Notes: generated by a model from the sequence alone, not told the origin. Positions 34,771 through 43,520 are shown, counted from the stretch's first letter. The stretch: DNA of 44,731 bases from Ruminococcus sp. (GCA_015066745.1 SVNW01000017.1:10410-55140); one strand, 5' to 3'. Made by a program: numbers and translations.

Positions 34771-36174
34771 ATGGTGTGTAATATGGATAAAAATGATAAG
34801 GCGCATCAGCTCCTTAAAGATATCGGAGAAATTGATGACAGATTTATTGATGAGGCAGATTGTCAGGTTGTACAGCAACAAAAGAAGAAAATATCGTGGA
34901 CTTATTTTGCGGGTGTGGCAGCAAGTATTGCTGCGATCGCTCTGATTTTAAGAATAGACAAGAGTCCTGATTTTATTCCGTCGCAGGAAAAGGAAAGTAC
35001 AACATCATCTCATACTTCAACTTCTGATACAACAATAACTTCTGCTACAACGATGTATAGCAATATATCGGAATTTTATGTGACAGGCAGTGGTTCTGAA
35101 AGTGTGATAAATTCAGAAACAACAACAGAAACAACGCCTGCAGTTACCGATAAGCCAAGATATGTCATAAATAGCAGACCGATAGGAACGATAAGCGGAA
35201 CAGGTTCTAAAAAAGCTGAAAATTATCAGCCTTCTCCAGAATATTCGTATCTGAATATAGATAACAGTGGATATGATTATTATACAGTAGAAGATTCGTA
35301 CTATAAGATAAAGTTTTTAAGTGATAAAGCTTTTCAGGACAGAATAAACAATGATATAAAAAACGCGATGGACGAACTGTCGCAGTGGCATGATCCTGTT
35401 TATGAACTTGAGAGTTACGGAACGATATATAAAAACGGCTGGAACGGAACTATTACAAATTCAGTTGCAAATCCGGATGAAATGGATCTGGCAAAAGGTA
35501 TGGCTATAGAGCTTATATGTGAAAACGGCTATCTTTCAATTGCACTCGGATATATAGACAGCGATGGAATGAAAGATCCGACAGGCGGTGGTCTTCCTTC
35601 ATATACAAAGAAAGAACGTTGTTTTGATATAGTTGCAACTCTTAATTATGACCTGATAGGACAAAGAAAGATAAATAATATTTCAGAACTGTTTTACAAC
35701 GGCACAGATGTTGTTGCAAAACTTAATGAGTCTGTATTTAATAATTATGGATGTGAAATCAACAGTATTACAGATTATCCTGATAACTTTACAATTCATT
35801 ATATACTGCATGATAATAAGGGAAAGTACTATCATGATTATTCAACGCTTATGTTTTTTGAGGGTGCAGAGGACTGCAGTATACGTGATTCACTTATCAC
35901 TTCAGAATATCGTGATATGAGTGGAGTTATCGATAGCAGATATAATGTATATGATGAAAAATTATCCTTTATAAAAATTCCGGAAGTTACTACAAGCACA
36001 ACTACAACAGAAGCTACAGAAGTGACAACCGTAAGTGAAGAAATCACAGAAACCACTACTGATGATGGAGCTGATATCACAAAGAGTCAGTCAGAGTCAG
36101 AAAATCAGTCTGAGCCTGTTGTGAGTGAAATAAATACTGATATAGACAGCAGCGAGGGTACTGATGGAAGATAA
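34771..36174 (+). CDS. Membrane anti-sigma-like protein with extracellular DUF3298/RsiV-like domain
   Basis: This protein of about 467 residues has a short cytoplasmic part (KAHQLLKDIGEIDDRFIDEAD), one transmembrane helix (about 46-62) and a Ser/Thr-rich linker. An extracellular domain (about 165-390) contains DIVATLNYDLIGQRKINNISELFY, which fits the DUF3298 signature of RsiV/PdaC-type proteins. A Thr/Ser/Glu-rich tail follows. RsiV in B. subtilis is the anti-sigma factor of SigV and binds lysozyme. The 3' end overlaps the ECF sigma gene by 11 bp, so this is very likely its anti-sigma factor. The start is uncertain: ATG 34783 (MDKNDK) fits the family better, and no clear ribosome-binding site decides it. 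The anti-sigma role is inferred. Confidence 0.78.
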   Translation: MVCNMDKNDKAHQLLKDIGEIDDRFIDEADCQVVQQQKKKISWTYFAGVAASIAAIALILRIDKSPDFIPSQEKESTTSSHTSTSDTTITSATTMYSNISEFYVTGSGSESVINSETTTETTPAVTDKPRYVINSRPIGTISGTGSKKAENYQPSPEYSYLNIDNSGYDYYTVEDSYYKIKFLSDKAFQDRINNDIKNAMDELSQWHDPVYELESYGTIYKNGWNGTITNSVANPDEMDLAKGMAIELICENGYLSIALGYIDSDGMKDPTGGGLPSYTKKERCFDIVATLNYDLIGQRKINNISELFYNGTDVVAKLNESVFNNYGCEINSITDYPDNFTIHYILHDNKGKYYHDYSTLMFFEGAEDCSIRDSLITSEYRDMSGVIDSRYNVYDEKLSFIKIPEVTTSTTTTEATEVTTVSEEITETTTDDGADITKSQSESENQSEPVVSEINTDIDSSEGTDGR

Positions 36175-36721
36175 GGATATAATAGGGTTATATATATCAC
36201 GTTCTGAAAGAGCTATTTCAGAAACTGATATAAAATATGGCAGTTATTGCAGGACTATTGCAAGAAACGTGCTTGGTGACAACGGTGAAACAGAAGAATG
36301 TGTAAATGATACATATTTTAGTTTGTGGAAAACTATTCCGCCGACTATTCCGACTATATTGAAATCGTTTATCGCAAAAATAACAAGAAATAAGGCGATC
36401 AATATGTACGAGAAAAAGACTGCATCAAAGAGAAGCAATGGTCAGATGGAGGTGTCAATAGATGAGCTTACAGAATGTTTTGACTCATCTGATGACGCTC
36501 AGAGCAGAGTAGAAAGACAGGAAACTATAGCAGCGCTTAATGAATTTCTTGAGGGGCTTGATAAAAATAAAAGAATATATTTTATTCAGAGATACTGGTA
36601 TATGACACCCATAAAAGAAATAGCAGCTAAAAATAATATTTCCGAAGGTTCTCTTAAGACTATGCTCAGCAGAATAAGAGCAGATCTGAAAAAATATATA
36701 AAGGCACGAGGTCTTTATTGA
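36164..36721 (+). CDS. ECF-type RNA polymerase sigma factor
   Basis: This 185-residue protein has sigma region 2 (about 20-85, with NGETEECVNDTYFSLWKTIPP and RNKAINMY) and region 4 (about 125-180, with MTPIKEIAAKNNISEGSLKTMLSRIR). The usual ECF linker lies between them. The start codon lies inside the end of the anti-sigma gene (11-bp overlap), which implies translational coupling. Anti-sigma before sigma is the reverse of the common order. Targets cannot be read from here, but the giant LRR-dockerin gene just upstream has an ECF-like promoter candidate. Confidence 0.9.
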   Translation: MEDKDIIGLYISRSERAISETDIKYGSYCRTIARNVLGDNGETEECVNDTYFSLWKTIPPTIPTILKSFIAKITRNKAINMYEKKTASKRSNGQMEVSIDELTECFDSSDDAQSRVERQETIAALNEFLEGLDKNKRIYFIQRYWYMTPIKEIAAKNNISEGSLKTMLSRIRADLKKYIKARGLY

Positions 36722-36817
36722 ATGATAAAAGAATGAAAAAAAATATATTTTGGTAGTATTTAAGGTTAAGTGATATTGAATACCGGCTAAAAAAATATAA
36801 AAATTTATAAAAATCCT

Positions 36818-36846
36818 TTGTTTTGAAACTGATTTTATGGTATAAT
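36818..36846 (+). promoter_or_regulatory. Promoter of the SGNH hydrolase gene
   Basis: TTGTTT (36818-36823), a 17-bp spacer and TATAAT (36841-36846). Confidence 0.72.
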
Positions 36847-36905
36847 AATATTGTGTAAAATTACCACAGTACGTAAATTCAAGGGAATACGGAGGATTGT
36901 TCTCA

Positions 36906-37952
36906 ATGAGAAATAATTATAGGTTTAAAAAAGCAGCAAAAAAATCTATTGATGGGGAAGTAGTAAGAATAGCATATCTTGGAGGTTCAGTTACAGCAGG
37001 GTACATTCCGCAAAAGGGAAATACGGAAAATAATTTTGCAAAAATGTCATTTGATTATTTTTCTAAGAAAAGCAAAAATAATAAATGCCTGATTTCAAAC
37101 TACGGTGTTTCGGGAACGGATTCGTTTACAGGTCTGGCTATAGCAGAAAAATATCTTGAAGATGAACCGGCAGATGTGATTTTTGTTGAGTATGCACTTA
37201 ATAACAGCAATGATGATGAGAGCAGGCTTGCTTTTGAAGGACTTATAAGAAAACTTTATAATATGAAAAACAAGCCGGCAATAGCACTGATACTGATAGC
37301 AAACAAGGATTTTTCCACTTCGGGAGAATATATGGAGATTCTCGGAGAGCATTATGGTTTGCAGACAGTAAATGTTGGTGAAAAATTAAAGTCAGAAATA
37401 GAAAAAGGCAATATTCAGTGGGAGGATTATTCTGTTGACAGCGGACACCCCAGCGAATATGGTCATGAATTTATAGCATCTCAGATAAATAAAATGTGGG
37501 ACAGTATATGGAAAGAAAAATTTGATAAGGAATTAAAGGAGATACCGGAGGCGTATTTTGGCGATGCCTATGAAAACTATAAATTTATGAGTTTTTCTTC
37601 TTTGCGTGATATAAGTATGACGGGATTCAGATTTTTTAATAAAAATGAACTTTTAGGAGAACGCATAACATCGACCGGTGAGTCGCAGTCGGCAGTATTG
37701 TTTACAACAAGGTTCAGTTCACTCTATATAATATTTGAATCAGCAAATAATATAAATTGTGGTGAAATGCAGATATATATAGACAATAATTATGTTGAAA
37801 ATATATCGGGATATTCACCGTCAGGACGTGATGATATAACCTGTCGTCTTGCTTACAGAGGAAACAGTACCGCTTTTCACGATGTAAAGATACTGATGAA
37901 AAATAAAGACAGAAAGCAGTTTATAAATATTATAGGAATAGGTATTTGCTGA
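36906..37952 (+). CDS. SGNH/GDSL-family hydrolase (esterase-like)
   Basis: This protein of about 348 residues carries SGNH blocks: nucleophile Ser in YLGGSVTAGY (block I), Gly in NYGVSGTDS (block II), Asn in VEYALNNSNDD (block III), and Asp/His in VDSGHPSEYGH (block V). The last 100 residues look like a beta-rich accessory domain. No signal peptide is visible, so it is probably cytoplasmic, perhaps removing acetyl or other acyl groups from imported oligosaccharides. ATG 36906 is preferred over the in-frame TTG 36897, because GGAGG ends 10 bp before the ATG and nearly abuts the TTG. Substrate unknown. Neighbouring dockerin genes suggest carbohydrate metabolism. Confidence 0.85.
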   Translation: MRNNYRFKKAAKKSIDGEVVRIAYLGGSVTAGYIPQKGNTENNFAKMSFDYFSKKSKNNKCLISNYGVSGTDSFTGLAIAEKYLEDEPADVIFVEYALNNSNDDESRLAFEGLIRKLYNMKNKPAIALILIANKDFSTSGEYMEILGEHYGLQTVNVGEKLKSEIEKGNIQWEDYSVDSGHPSEYGHEFIASQINKMWDSIWKEKFDKELKEIPEAYFGDAYENYKFMSFSSLRDISMTGFRFFNKNELLGERITSTGESQSAVLFTTRFSSLYIIFESANNINCGEMQIYIDNNYVENISGYSPSGRDDITCRLAYRGNSTAFHDVKILMKNKDRKQFINIIGIGIC

Positions 37953-38034
37953 TAAATTGAAAATAAAATACAATAATATAGTATTGTAGGATGCGATACG
38001 GAAAAAATAATAAAATATATGTAGAAAAAGCTGA

Positions 38035-38063
38035 TTGAAATATTGATTTTACGATGATATAAT
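38035..38063 (+). promoter_or_regulatory. Promoter of the LRR-dockerin gene at 38109
   Basis: TTGAAA (38035-38040), a 17-bp spacer and TATAAT (38058-38063). Confidence 0.78.
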
Positions 38064-38084
38064 TGAAATAACGATTGAAATAAC
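38062..38084 (+). repeat. Direct repeats ATTGAAATAAC at the transcription start
   Basis: Two copies (38062-38072 and 38074-38084, 12-bp period) lie directly after the -10, and a partial copy, ATTGAAATA (38034-38042), covers the -35. The placement suits a regulator-binding site. Confidence 0.5.
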
Positions 38085-38108
38085 AATTATAAATGGGGGG
38101 ACTTTGTT

Positions 38109-40067
38109 ATGATAAAGATTTCAAAAGTTTTATTGTTATTGTGTATTTGTGCGTCAATATCGATGTCAGCTATTTCGCATTATCCTGAAAATTTGTCAGA
38201 AGTAGTCAGTGCTGCAGATCTGACTGAAGGAGCATGCGGACCAAAAGTGAATTTTAAAATATCAGACGGTGTACTTACAGTTTCGGGCGAAGGTCCGATG
38301 TATACAGATATGTCGACAACACCATGGGACAGAGATGGTATAACATCTGTAGTGATAGAGAGCGGAATTACTCTTATAGGAAATTTTGCATTTGCACATA
38401 TGCAGGATCTTGAGAAAGTTTCTATACCTGATACAGTCAAAGAAATCGGAAAAGGTGCTTTTATGGATAACAAATCTCTTAAAGAGATAGTTATTCCCGA
38501 TTCGGTAACTTCACTTGGAAATCAGTGTTTTTCACTTTGTTCATCTCTGGAAAAGGCGGTTATAGGTTCAGGAATTGACACTATTCCATCAATAGCGTTC
38601 AGTTATTGCAGTGCATTAAAAGAAGTTGATTTTGGTGAAAATGTAACTATTATCGGACAGCAGGCATTTACAGACTGTACTTCGCTTTCTTCTGTTGTTC
38701 TTAAAAATAAGGTAAAGACTATAAATGAACGTGCATTTTATTATTGTACAGGACTTAAAGAAATCACACTTCCCTCGTCAGTTTCATTTATAGGTGAAAA
38801 AGCTTTTATGTTTTGCGGAGTTGGCGACCCTGAAAACAGACCAAATCAGTACTATGATTTTGTAGCATATACTGTAAAGGGTTCATATGCATCAGAGTAT
38901 ATTGAAAATCTTGGTACTGAGCTTGATGAAGAGGATCCGCCTGCGCCTGTTGATGCATATGATTATTATGATATAGTTGCACTTTCTCTGGGCGAAGGAA
39001 TGTATTATCAGCTTTGCAGACCCGAAGAATATCAGCCTTATGGAGAGGTAAAAGTTTACTATATGCCTGAGTTTACATCAAATTGCGGAGATATAGTTGG
39101 AATAATGCTTGGTGAAAATAATACTACAGAATTTCACTGTTATGCACCGCCGATAAAGAAAAACTCAGACTATGAAGCAGAAACAATATACAAAGCAGAA
39201 GAGTTTAAAAAGTTTGATAAAACAGGTTATGTTTTTGCGACTGTTATGGCAACATATAGTGATACTTGCATGGAAGTAAGTACAGATAAAGAAAGATTGT
39301 TTATTTTGTGTGACGATACCAAAGGGTACGAGCGTGGAGAGACTGTTGCTTTTGTTCCTGTTGAAGGAGTTTCTTCTGAAAACATGAACGTTTACAGAGT
39401 AAAGGAACTTACAGATACTATTTTTGCAAAAGGAATTTCATTGGGTTATAACAGTGAAATTGACTGTACACTTTTCCTTGGTTTTTCAAATGAGCCTTCT
39501 GTTATACCAATGAATAACGTCGGATATTTCTTTGTAGCAGGTCTTAATGTTCCTGCAGGACAGGGAACATGTTCACTGCATTTTAAGAAACCTGACCAGA
39601 GTGTAGCCGAGATACCTGCAATAACGCTGTATAATGCCACTGTAACAGAGGATCCGACCGAACCTGATAAGAGCAAGGTTTCAGAAGAAAAAACAGGTGT
39701 TCTGCTTGCAAGACTTACTGACGAAGGTGCTCTTATAGGGCTTGATGAAGAAACTTCTGTATTTATTTTAAATGGTATTCCAAAAGAAGCTCAGGCAGGT
39801 GATGTACTTACTTTCAAAACATTAAACTCTGTCGAAATAGGCGCTTATTATGCGCAGGACGTAAAAATAAAAGAAGAAGTTGTATATGAAAAAGGAGATA
39901 TAAATCTTGACGGTGTTGTCAATATAGCGGATTTTATTGTTATGAAGTCCACTATGGTTGAAAGTGAAGTAACAGAAGTACCCGGATATTTTGATGTTGA
40001 CGGAGATACATACTTTAATATAAAAGATCTTATTGCACTTAAAAAGATACTTATGGGAATAGAATAA
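38109..40067 (+). CDS. Secreted BspA-type leucine-rich repeat protein with C-terminal dockerin
   Basis: This 652-residue protein has a signal peptide (ISKVLLLLCICASISMSAI), then LRR_5/BspA-type repeats from about 55 to 265 (units such as IPDTVKEIGKGAFMDNKSL). A middle region of about 300 residues comes next that I do not recognise; it includes a possible beta-sandwich near 410-520. A dockerin sits at the very end (about 595-652, DINLDGVVNIADF and DVDGDTYFNIKDL). LRR domains of this type bind proteins or surfaces, and the dockerin should fix it to a cohesin scaffold. The ribosome-binding site is a run of six Gs. The N-terminal half is related to that of the giant protein at 30873. Confidence 0.85.
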   Translation: MIKISKVLLLLCICASISMSAISHYPENLSEVVSAADLTEGACGPKVNFKISDGVLTVSGEGPMYTDMSTTPWDRDGITSVVIESGITLIGNFAFAHMQDLEKVSIPDTVKEIGKGAFMDNKSLKEIVIPDSVTSLGNQCFSLCSSLEKAVIGSGIDTIPSIAFSYCSALKEVDFGENVTIIGQQAFTDCTSLSSVVLKNKVKTINERAFYYCTGLKEITLPSSVSFIGEKAFMFCGVGDPENRPNQYYDFVAYTVKGSYASEYIENLGTELDEEDPPAPVDAYDYYDIVALSLGEGMYYQLCRPEEYQPYGEVKVYYMPEFTSNCGDIVGIMLGENNTTEFHCYAPPIKKNSDYEAETIYKAEEFKKFDKTGYVFATVMATYSDTCMEVSTDKERLFILCDDTKGYERGETVAFVPVEGVSSENMNVYRVKELTDTIFAKGISLGYNSEIDCTLFLGFSNEPSVIPMNNVGYFFVAGLNVPAGQGTCSLHFKKPDQSVAEIPAITLYNATVTEDPTEPDKSKVSEEKTGVLLARLTDEGALIGLDEETSVFILNGIPKEAQAGDVLTFKTLNSVEIGAYYAQDVKIKEEVVYEKGDINLDGVVNIADFIVMKSTMVESEVTEVPGYFDVDGDTYFNIKDLIALKKILMGIE

Positions 40068-40072
40068 AAAAC

Positions 40073-40123
40073 AAAGCCATATACAAACTTAAACGGTTAT
40101 CCGATTTTGTTGTATATGGCTTT
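40073..40123. terminator. Bidirectional terminator between two dockerin genes
   Basis: A 14-bp stem (AAAGCCATATACAA at 40073-40086 with 40110-40123) ends in T-rich sequence on both strands, between convergent genes. Confidence 0.88.
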
Positions 40124-40133
40124 TTATATTTAA

Positions 40134-41237
40134 TTATGAGATAAGCATCTGTTTTAAGAGTATCATGTCTGCTATATTTACGGATGAGTCGCTGTTGATG
40201 TCAGCATTTTTAAGTTGTGAGTCTGTAAGTGTTGACTTGCATGTCATAAAAGATATGAGTTTTACAGCATCTGTTGCGTTGATTATGCCGTTTTCATCAA
40301 TGTCACCGATGAGATTTTCGGGGGCAGGTGGTTGTGATGATATTTCTTCAAGGCTTGGTATTCCGTCACCCCACCAGTCCCATGGATTTCCCTGACGATA
40401 TATATCGGCAGCCGGGCTGTTTGTCCATGTAAATTTGTTGTCGTAAAGGTGTCCCTCATCGTAGTACCAGCGTGCAAGAGCGATTATTTCATCAGGGTAG
40501 TTTTTGTAATAACCATCGTTTTCTCCGGTGTAGTTTGCCCAGCCTGTATTGAACGCTTTGAGTGCTGCACGTACAATCTGATAACCTTCAAGCTGGTAGT
40601 CAACGATAGCAGATCTTATGAAATGTATAGTTTTTCTTATACCCATATGATTTGATATGATACAGTCATAAAAGTTTTCGGGGGTAAATGAATACTGGAA
40701 CATTTCAGGAACGTCGTCTTCTTTCATGAAAGTTGGATCGCAATCAGCAAAAGCAGTAACAGCAGTCTGAAGCGGTCCGTATGCATGAGCTGAACTTACA
40801 CCAAAGCCTTGTGAAAAAGCAGTTTCAAGGTCTGAACCGTCACCATTTCCTCCAAGTGTGGATTCACGTGAAGCCATTCCAAGAAAAAGTGCATATACCA
40901 TTTCACGATTTTCCTGTCCGAAACGTACACGAATGAGATCCCAGTGTTCATCGATTTCTTTAAAGAGGCTGTATTTTACTTCCTGTACAGACATTGCGTG
41001 GTTTATGGCACGTATTTCTTCGACAGAAGCATTTGCAGGAGTATTTCTTTCGCCATAGTTAAAAGGATTTCCTACACCTTCTTCCTGGACATTACGGCTT
41101 GGGTCATGTGCTATATTTTCGTCAGCGTATACGTCGGATACCTGAAAAAATTCAGGTGTATATGTCATTACCGACATAACGAAAGCAGAACAAACAACAG
41201 CGCATATGGCTTTTCTGAATTTTGATGATAATTTCAT
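40134..41237 (-). CDS. Secreted dockerin enzyme with lysozyme-like fold (GH124 candidate)
   Basis: This 367-residue protein has a signal peptide (cleavage probably near residue 38, VYADE). A mainly helical catalytic-type domain (about 65-285) follows, then a dockerin (about 307-367, DIDENGIINATDA and DINSDSSVNIADM). Segments RAINHAMSVQEVKYSLF, YALFLGMASREST (Glu125), HAYGPLQ and KAFNTGW recall the lytic-transglycosylase/lysozyme superhelix, where the Glu is catalytic. GH124, an endoglucanase family known from the Ruminiclostridium thermocellum cellulosome, has such a fold and a dockerin, so a cellulase is my best guess; a peptidoglycan-cleaving enzyme is the alternative. A Trp-rich stretch, GNPWDWWGDG (about 283-292), may bind sugar. 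Strong promoter at 41282-41310. Confidence 0.72.
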   Translation of the reverse strand: MKLSSKFRKAICAVVCSAFVMSVMTYTPEFFQVSDVYADENIAHDPSRNVQEEGVGNPFNYGERNTPANASVEEIRAINHAMSVQEVKYSLFKEIDEHWDLIRVRFGQENREMVYALFLGMASRESTLGGNGDGSDLETAFSQGFGVSSAHAYGPLQTAVTAFADCDPTFMKEDDVPEMFQYSFTPENFYDCIISNHMGIRKTIHFIRSAIVDYQLEGYQIVRAALKAFNTGWANYTGENDGYYKNYPDEIIALARWYYDEGHLYDNKFTWTNSPAADIYRQGNPWDWWGDGIPSLEEISSQPPAPENLIGDIDENGIINATDAVKLISFMTCKSTLTDSQLKNADINSDSSVNIADMILLKQMLIS

Positions 41238-41281
41238 ATTTATCCGTTCCTTTCATATAAGAAAAGTATGTATTTATCTGT

Positions 41282-41310
41282 ATTATATCATAAAACATCT
41301 GAAATTCCAA
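41282..41310 (-). promoter_or_regulatory. Promoter of the dockerin enzyme gene
   Basis: On the minus strand: TTGGAA (41305-41310), a 17-bp spacer and TATAAT (41282-41287). Confidence 0.75.
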
Positions 41311-41389
41311 TAACCAATTATAAATTTAAAATCTTTTGTTATCTTAAAACCGCTTAGTTACTGCATATCAGTGATATAATGCTTAATAA

Positions 41390-41485
41390 TTCGTAGAACA
41401 AATAATATCGAATTGATATTCAGTTCTACGAAAAATTCTACAATTTTGAAAATACATTTTTTTCGGATTTTTTCAAGTTCTACGA
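41390..41485. mobile_element. Putative attachment/integrase-binding region at the left end of an integrative element
   Basis: A perfect 10-bp inverted repeat (TTCGTAGAAC at 41390-41399, GTTCTACGAA at 41423-41432) encloses a second one (AATATC/GATATT at 41404-41420). Further copies occur: ATTCTAC at 41434 and GTTCTACGA at 41477-41485, with TAGAAC shortly after. It lies directly beyond the 3' end of the integrase gene, where an att core is expected. The opposite end is outside the window, so the exact core is unknown. Confidence 0.5.
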
Positions 41486-42825
41486 TTTTTTATAGAACTT
41501 TTACTGTTGTCTGAAAAATATACTGTAGATTTCGGTTTTCTTCCTCTTTTGACATTTCTCGATATTTCTGTCGAAGTTTCAATGCCTGTTTCCGAATCTC
41601 CTAAAATACTTGTTATCATATCAGCTGATTCTATTCTTGAACTAAAGTCCAAATGGGAATATATATTTGCTGTTGTTTGGAAATTTGCGTGTCCTAACCA
41701 ATCCTGTATAGACTTCAAAGGAATATGGTTGGCTATAAGCAAACTGGCACAAGTATGTCTTAAGTCATGAAATCGCAAATGCTTGAGTTCATTCTTTTTG
41801 ACAACATAACCGAAATGCGAAGTTACATATTCAGGCGTAATTAAAATCCCGAAATCATCTGTGCATACAAAATCAAGATAATCTTTACAGTAACCGTCAC
41901 GAAGAAGCTTTCTATAATAGTCTCTTTTGTCTTTCTGATTAATCAACAGTTTCTCAATATGCGGAATTAAAGGCAAGGTTCTTCTTGTAGAGTTGGTTTT
42001 TAACTTATCCTCACATATGGTTTTGCATTTTCCCATTTCATCCATATATGTAATAACTTTTCTGCTAATAGTAATTGTTTTCTGCTCAAAATCTACACTA
42101 TCCCACTGTAATCCAAGAATTTCACTTCTTCTCAGACCATAGTATGCGGCAATGTGTACGACAAGTTCCATTCTGTCATCCTTAAATGCTTTAAACAACG
42201 TTTCAAGCTCGGATTTGTTATAGAATGTCGCTTCACGTCGTTCCGATTTTGGCAAATCAACTCTTGAGGTTGGATTGAAAGGTATCAGGTCAAGCTTAAC
42301 AGCGTATTCAAACATATTATGCAGACACAGATGACGGTTCTTCATCGTGCTTACCTTTGCACCTCTGCTGATAATGTTGTTATAATAATCCTGAATATCT
42401 ATCGGTCTTATATCCTGTAACTTGGCATTTCTTTTACCAAAGAATGCTTTTGCGTCTTTTATACCACTGCAATAGCACTGGTAAGTCAGCTTTGCAACTC
42501 TCTGTTTTTTGAAATCAAGCCATTTATCCATAAACCCGATAAAATCAATCTCTTCGTTCAAGTATTCGGTTTCAGGCTTTACATTAACAGGCAGTTCCGT
42601 TTTCAGTTTGACGTCACATTGATTTTCAAGAACAAACGAATTATAGTATTCAGCAACAATTTGTTCTGTTACAGCTGTTACTTCCTTTTTCTTTGTTCCC
42701 ACATTAAGACCTGTCGCAATCCATTTCTTTTTGTACTTACCATCTTCACTCTTATAGTTGATAACCACATAGAGTTTGTTTTTCTTTTCATAAACCTTGT
42801 AATTAAAGGGCAGACTTGCCATCAT
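41473..42825 (-). CDS. int: Tyrosine recombinase (integrase) of an integrative element
   Basis: This 450-residue site-specific recombinase has an N-terminal arm-binding-like part (about 8-60), a SAM-like core-binding domain (about 95-190, WLDFKKQRVAKLTYQCY) and a catalytic domain. The active site is complete: Arg232 in YYGLRRSEI, His353 and Arg356 in RFHDLRHTCAS, His379 in DWLGHANFQTT and Tyr389 in NIYSHL. This is the type carried by Tn916-like and other clostridial integrative elements and prophages. GGAGG lies before the start. Excisionase lies upstream and attachment-like repeats lie beyond its 3' end. Confidence 0.93.
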   Translation of the reverse strand: MMASLPFNYKVYEKKNKLYVVINYKSEDGKYKKKWIATGLNVGTKKKEVTAVTEQIVAEYYNSFVLENQCDVKLKTELPVNVKPETEYLNEEIDFIGFMDKWLDFKKQRVAKLTYQCYCSGIKDAKAFFGKRNAKLQDIRPIDIQDYYNNIISRGAKVSTMKNRHLCLHNMFEYAVKLDLIPFNPTSRVDLPKSERREATFYNKSELETLFKAFKDDRMELVVHIAAYYGLRRSEILGLQWDSVDFEQKTITISRKVITYMDEMGKCKTICEDKLKTNSTRRTLPLIPHIEKLLINQKDKRDYYRKLLRDGYCKDYLDFVCTDDFGILITPEYVTSHFGYVVKKNELKHLRFHDLRHTCASLLIANHIPLKSIQDWLGHANFQTTANIYSHLDFSSRIESADMITSILGDSETGIETSTEISRNVKRGRKPKSTVYFSDNSKSSIKNRRT

Positions 42826-42878
42826 TGTAACTACCTCCTTGATGTAGCTTATGGTAGAAGTCTGTCGCTGACATATAT

Positions 42879-42907
42879 ATTATAACGCAACAGATGCTTC
42901 TTTTCAA
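42879..42907 (-). promoter_or_regulatory. Integrase promoter with flanking TTCTACCA repeats
   Basis: On the minus strand: TTGAAA (42902-42907), a 17-bp spacer and TATAAT (42879-42884). GGTTCTACCA (42911-42920) upstream and ATGGTAGAAG (42851-42860) downstream form an inverted pair close to the TTCTACGA motif of the att-like region. They could be arm-type or autoregulatory sites. Confidence 0.72.
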
Positions 42908-42947
42908 GTTGGTTCTACCAATATATTTTTAAATATAATAAATTCAG

Positions 42948-43163
42948 CTACATACACCGGAGGATATATTCAATTACAGATATTTTTGGTACTTTCACGG
43001 AACGAGAACACGGGATTTTTCTAAGCTCACCATTTTTGACAAGCTCATAGGCTTTGTCTTTTCCAATACCAAGCATTTTACAGATTTCCTTTATTCCAAC
43101 TACATCAGGATATTCCGAAAAAATACTGTTGCAAGCACGAACGCTCAGATACCTTGTTGACAT
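42948..43163 (-). CDS. xis: Excisionase / helix-turn-helix protein (Xis-like)
   Basis: This 71-residue protein has a MerR/excisionase-type winged helix: GIKEICKMLGIGKDKAYELVKNGEL followed by a wing with RSVKVPKISVIEYILRCM. Such proteins, placed just upstream of the integrase, direct excision and often regulate int. AGGAG lies before the ATG, and the gap to int is 122 bp with a separate int promoter. A weak promoter for xis (TTGATT-18-TATATT) may lie at 43260-43289. Confidence 0.82.
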   Translation of the reverse strand: MSTRYLSVRACNSIFSEYPDVVGIKEICKMLGIGKDKAYELVKNGELRKIPCSRSVKVPKISVIEYILRCM

Positions 43164-43506
43164 ATTATTACACTCCTGTTTTGCAATTACTTTGTGTTTC
43201 TGATATTAATTTTTCAAGATGCTACAGGAGAATACTTTTTTAAAAAAATATTCCCCTATAATATACCCGTAAAAAACAGCTTAAATCAACCTCGAAAAAT
43301 CAAAAAATCATTTCAATTTCAATGTTTTGTAGCATTGCACAAACTAAAACATTAATTATTAGCGAGATTTCATATATACTTATCCCTTGATAATCAATCT
43401 TTCTCAGTAAGATTGAAAAAATGTTGCAGCTCGTTCTGAGATAATCTGCTGTAACAAGTTTTTTACCGGTAAGTATATTATAAACCATAATTTTCTGAAA
43501 GTAAAA

Positions 43507-43520
43507 GGACATTTTTGTCC
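43507..43520. repeat. Palindrome GGACATTTTTGTCC
   Basis: First of two related 14-bp palindromes about 98 bp apart; the second is GGACAAATTTGTCC at 43605-43618. Both are followed within a few bases by CCA(CGA)TTTTT-type sequence. Likely paired protein-binding sites. Confidence 0.5.

Noticed and set aside
34763..34945. A 60-codon plus-strand frame with GGAG suitably placed
   Set aside because: It overlaps the anti-sigma gene in another frame and has no protein-like features; the GGAG is more likely a poorly placed site for the main gene.
43300..43512. A 70-codon minus-strand frame near the excisionase
   Set aside because: No ribosome-binding site or recognisable domain; low-complexity composition.
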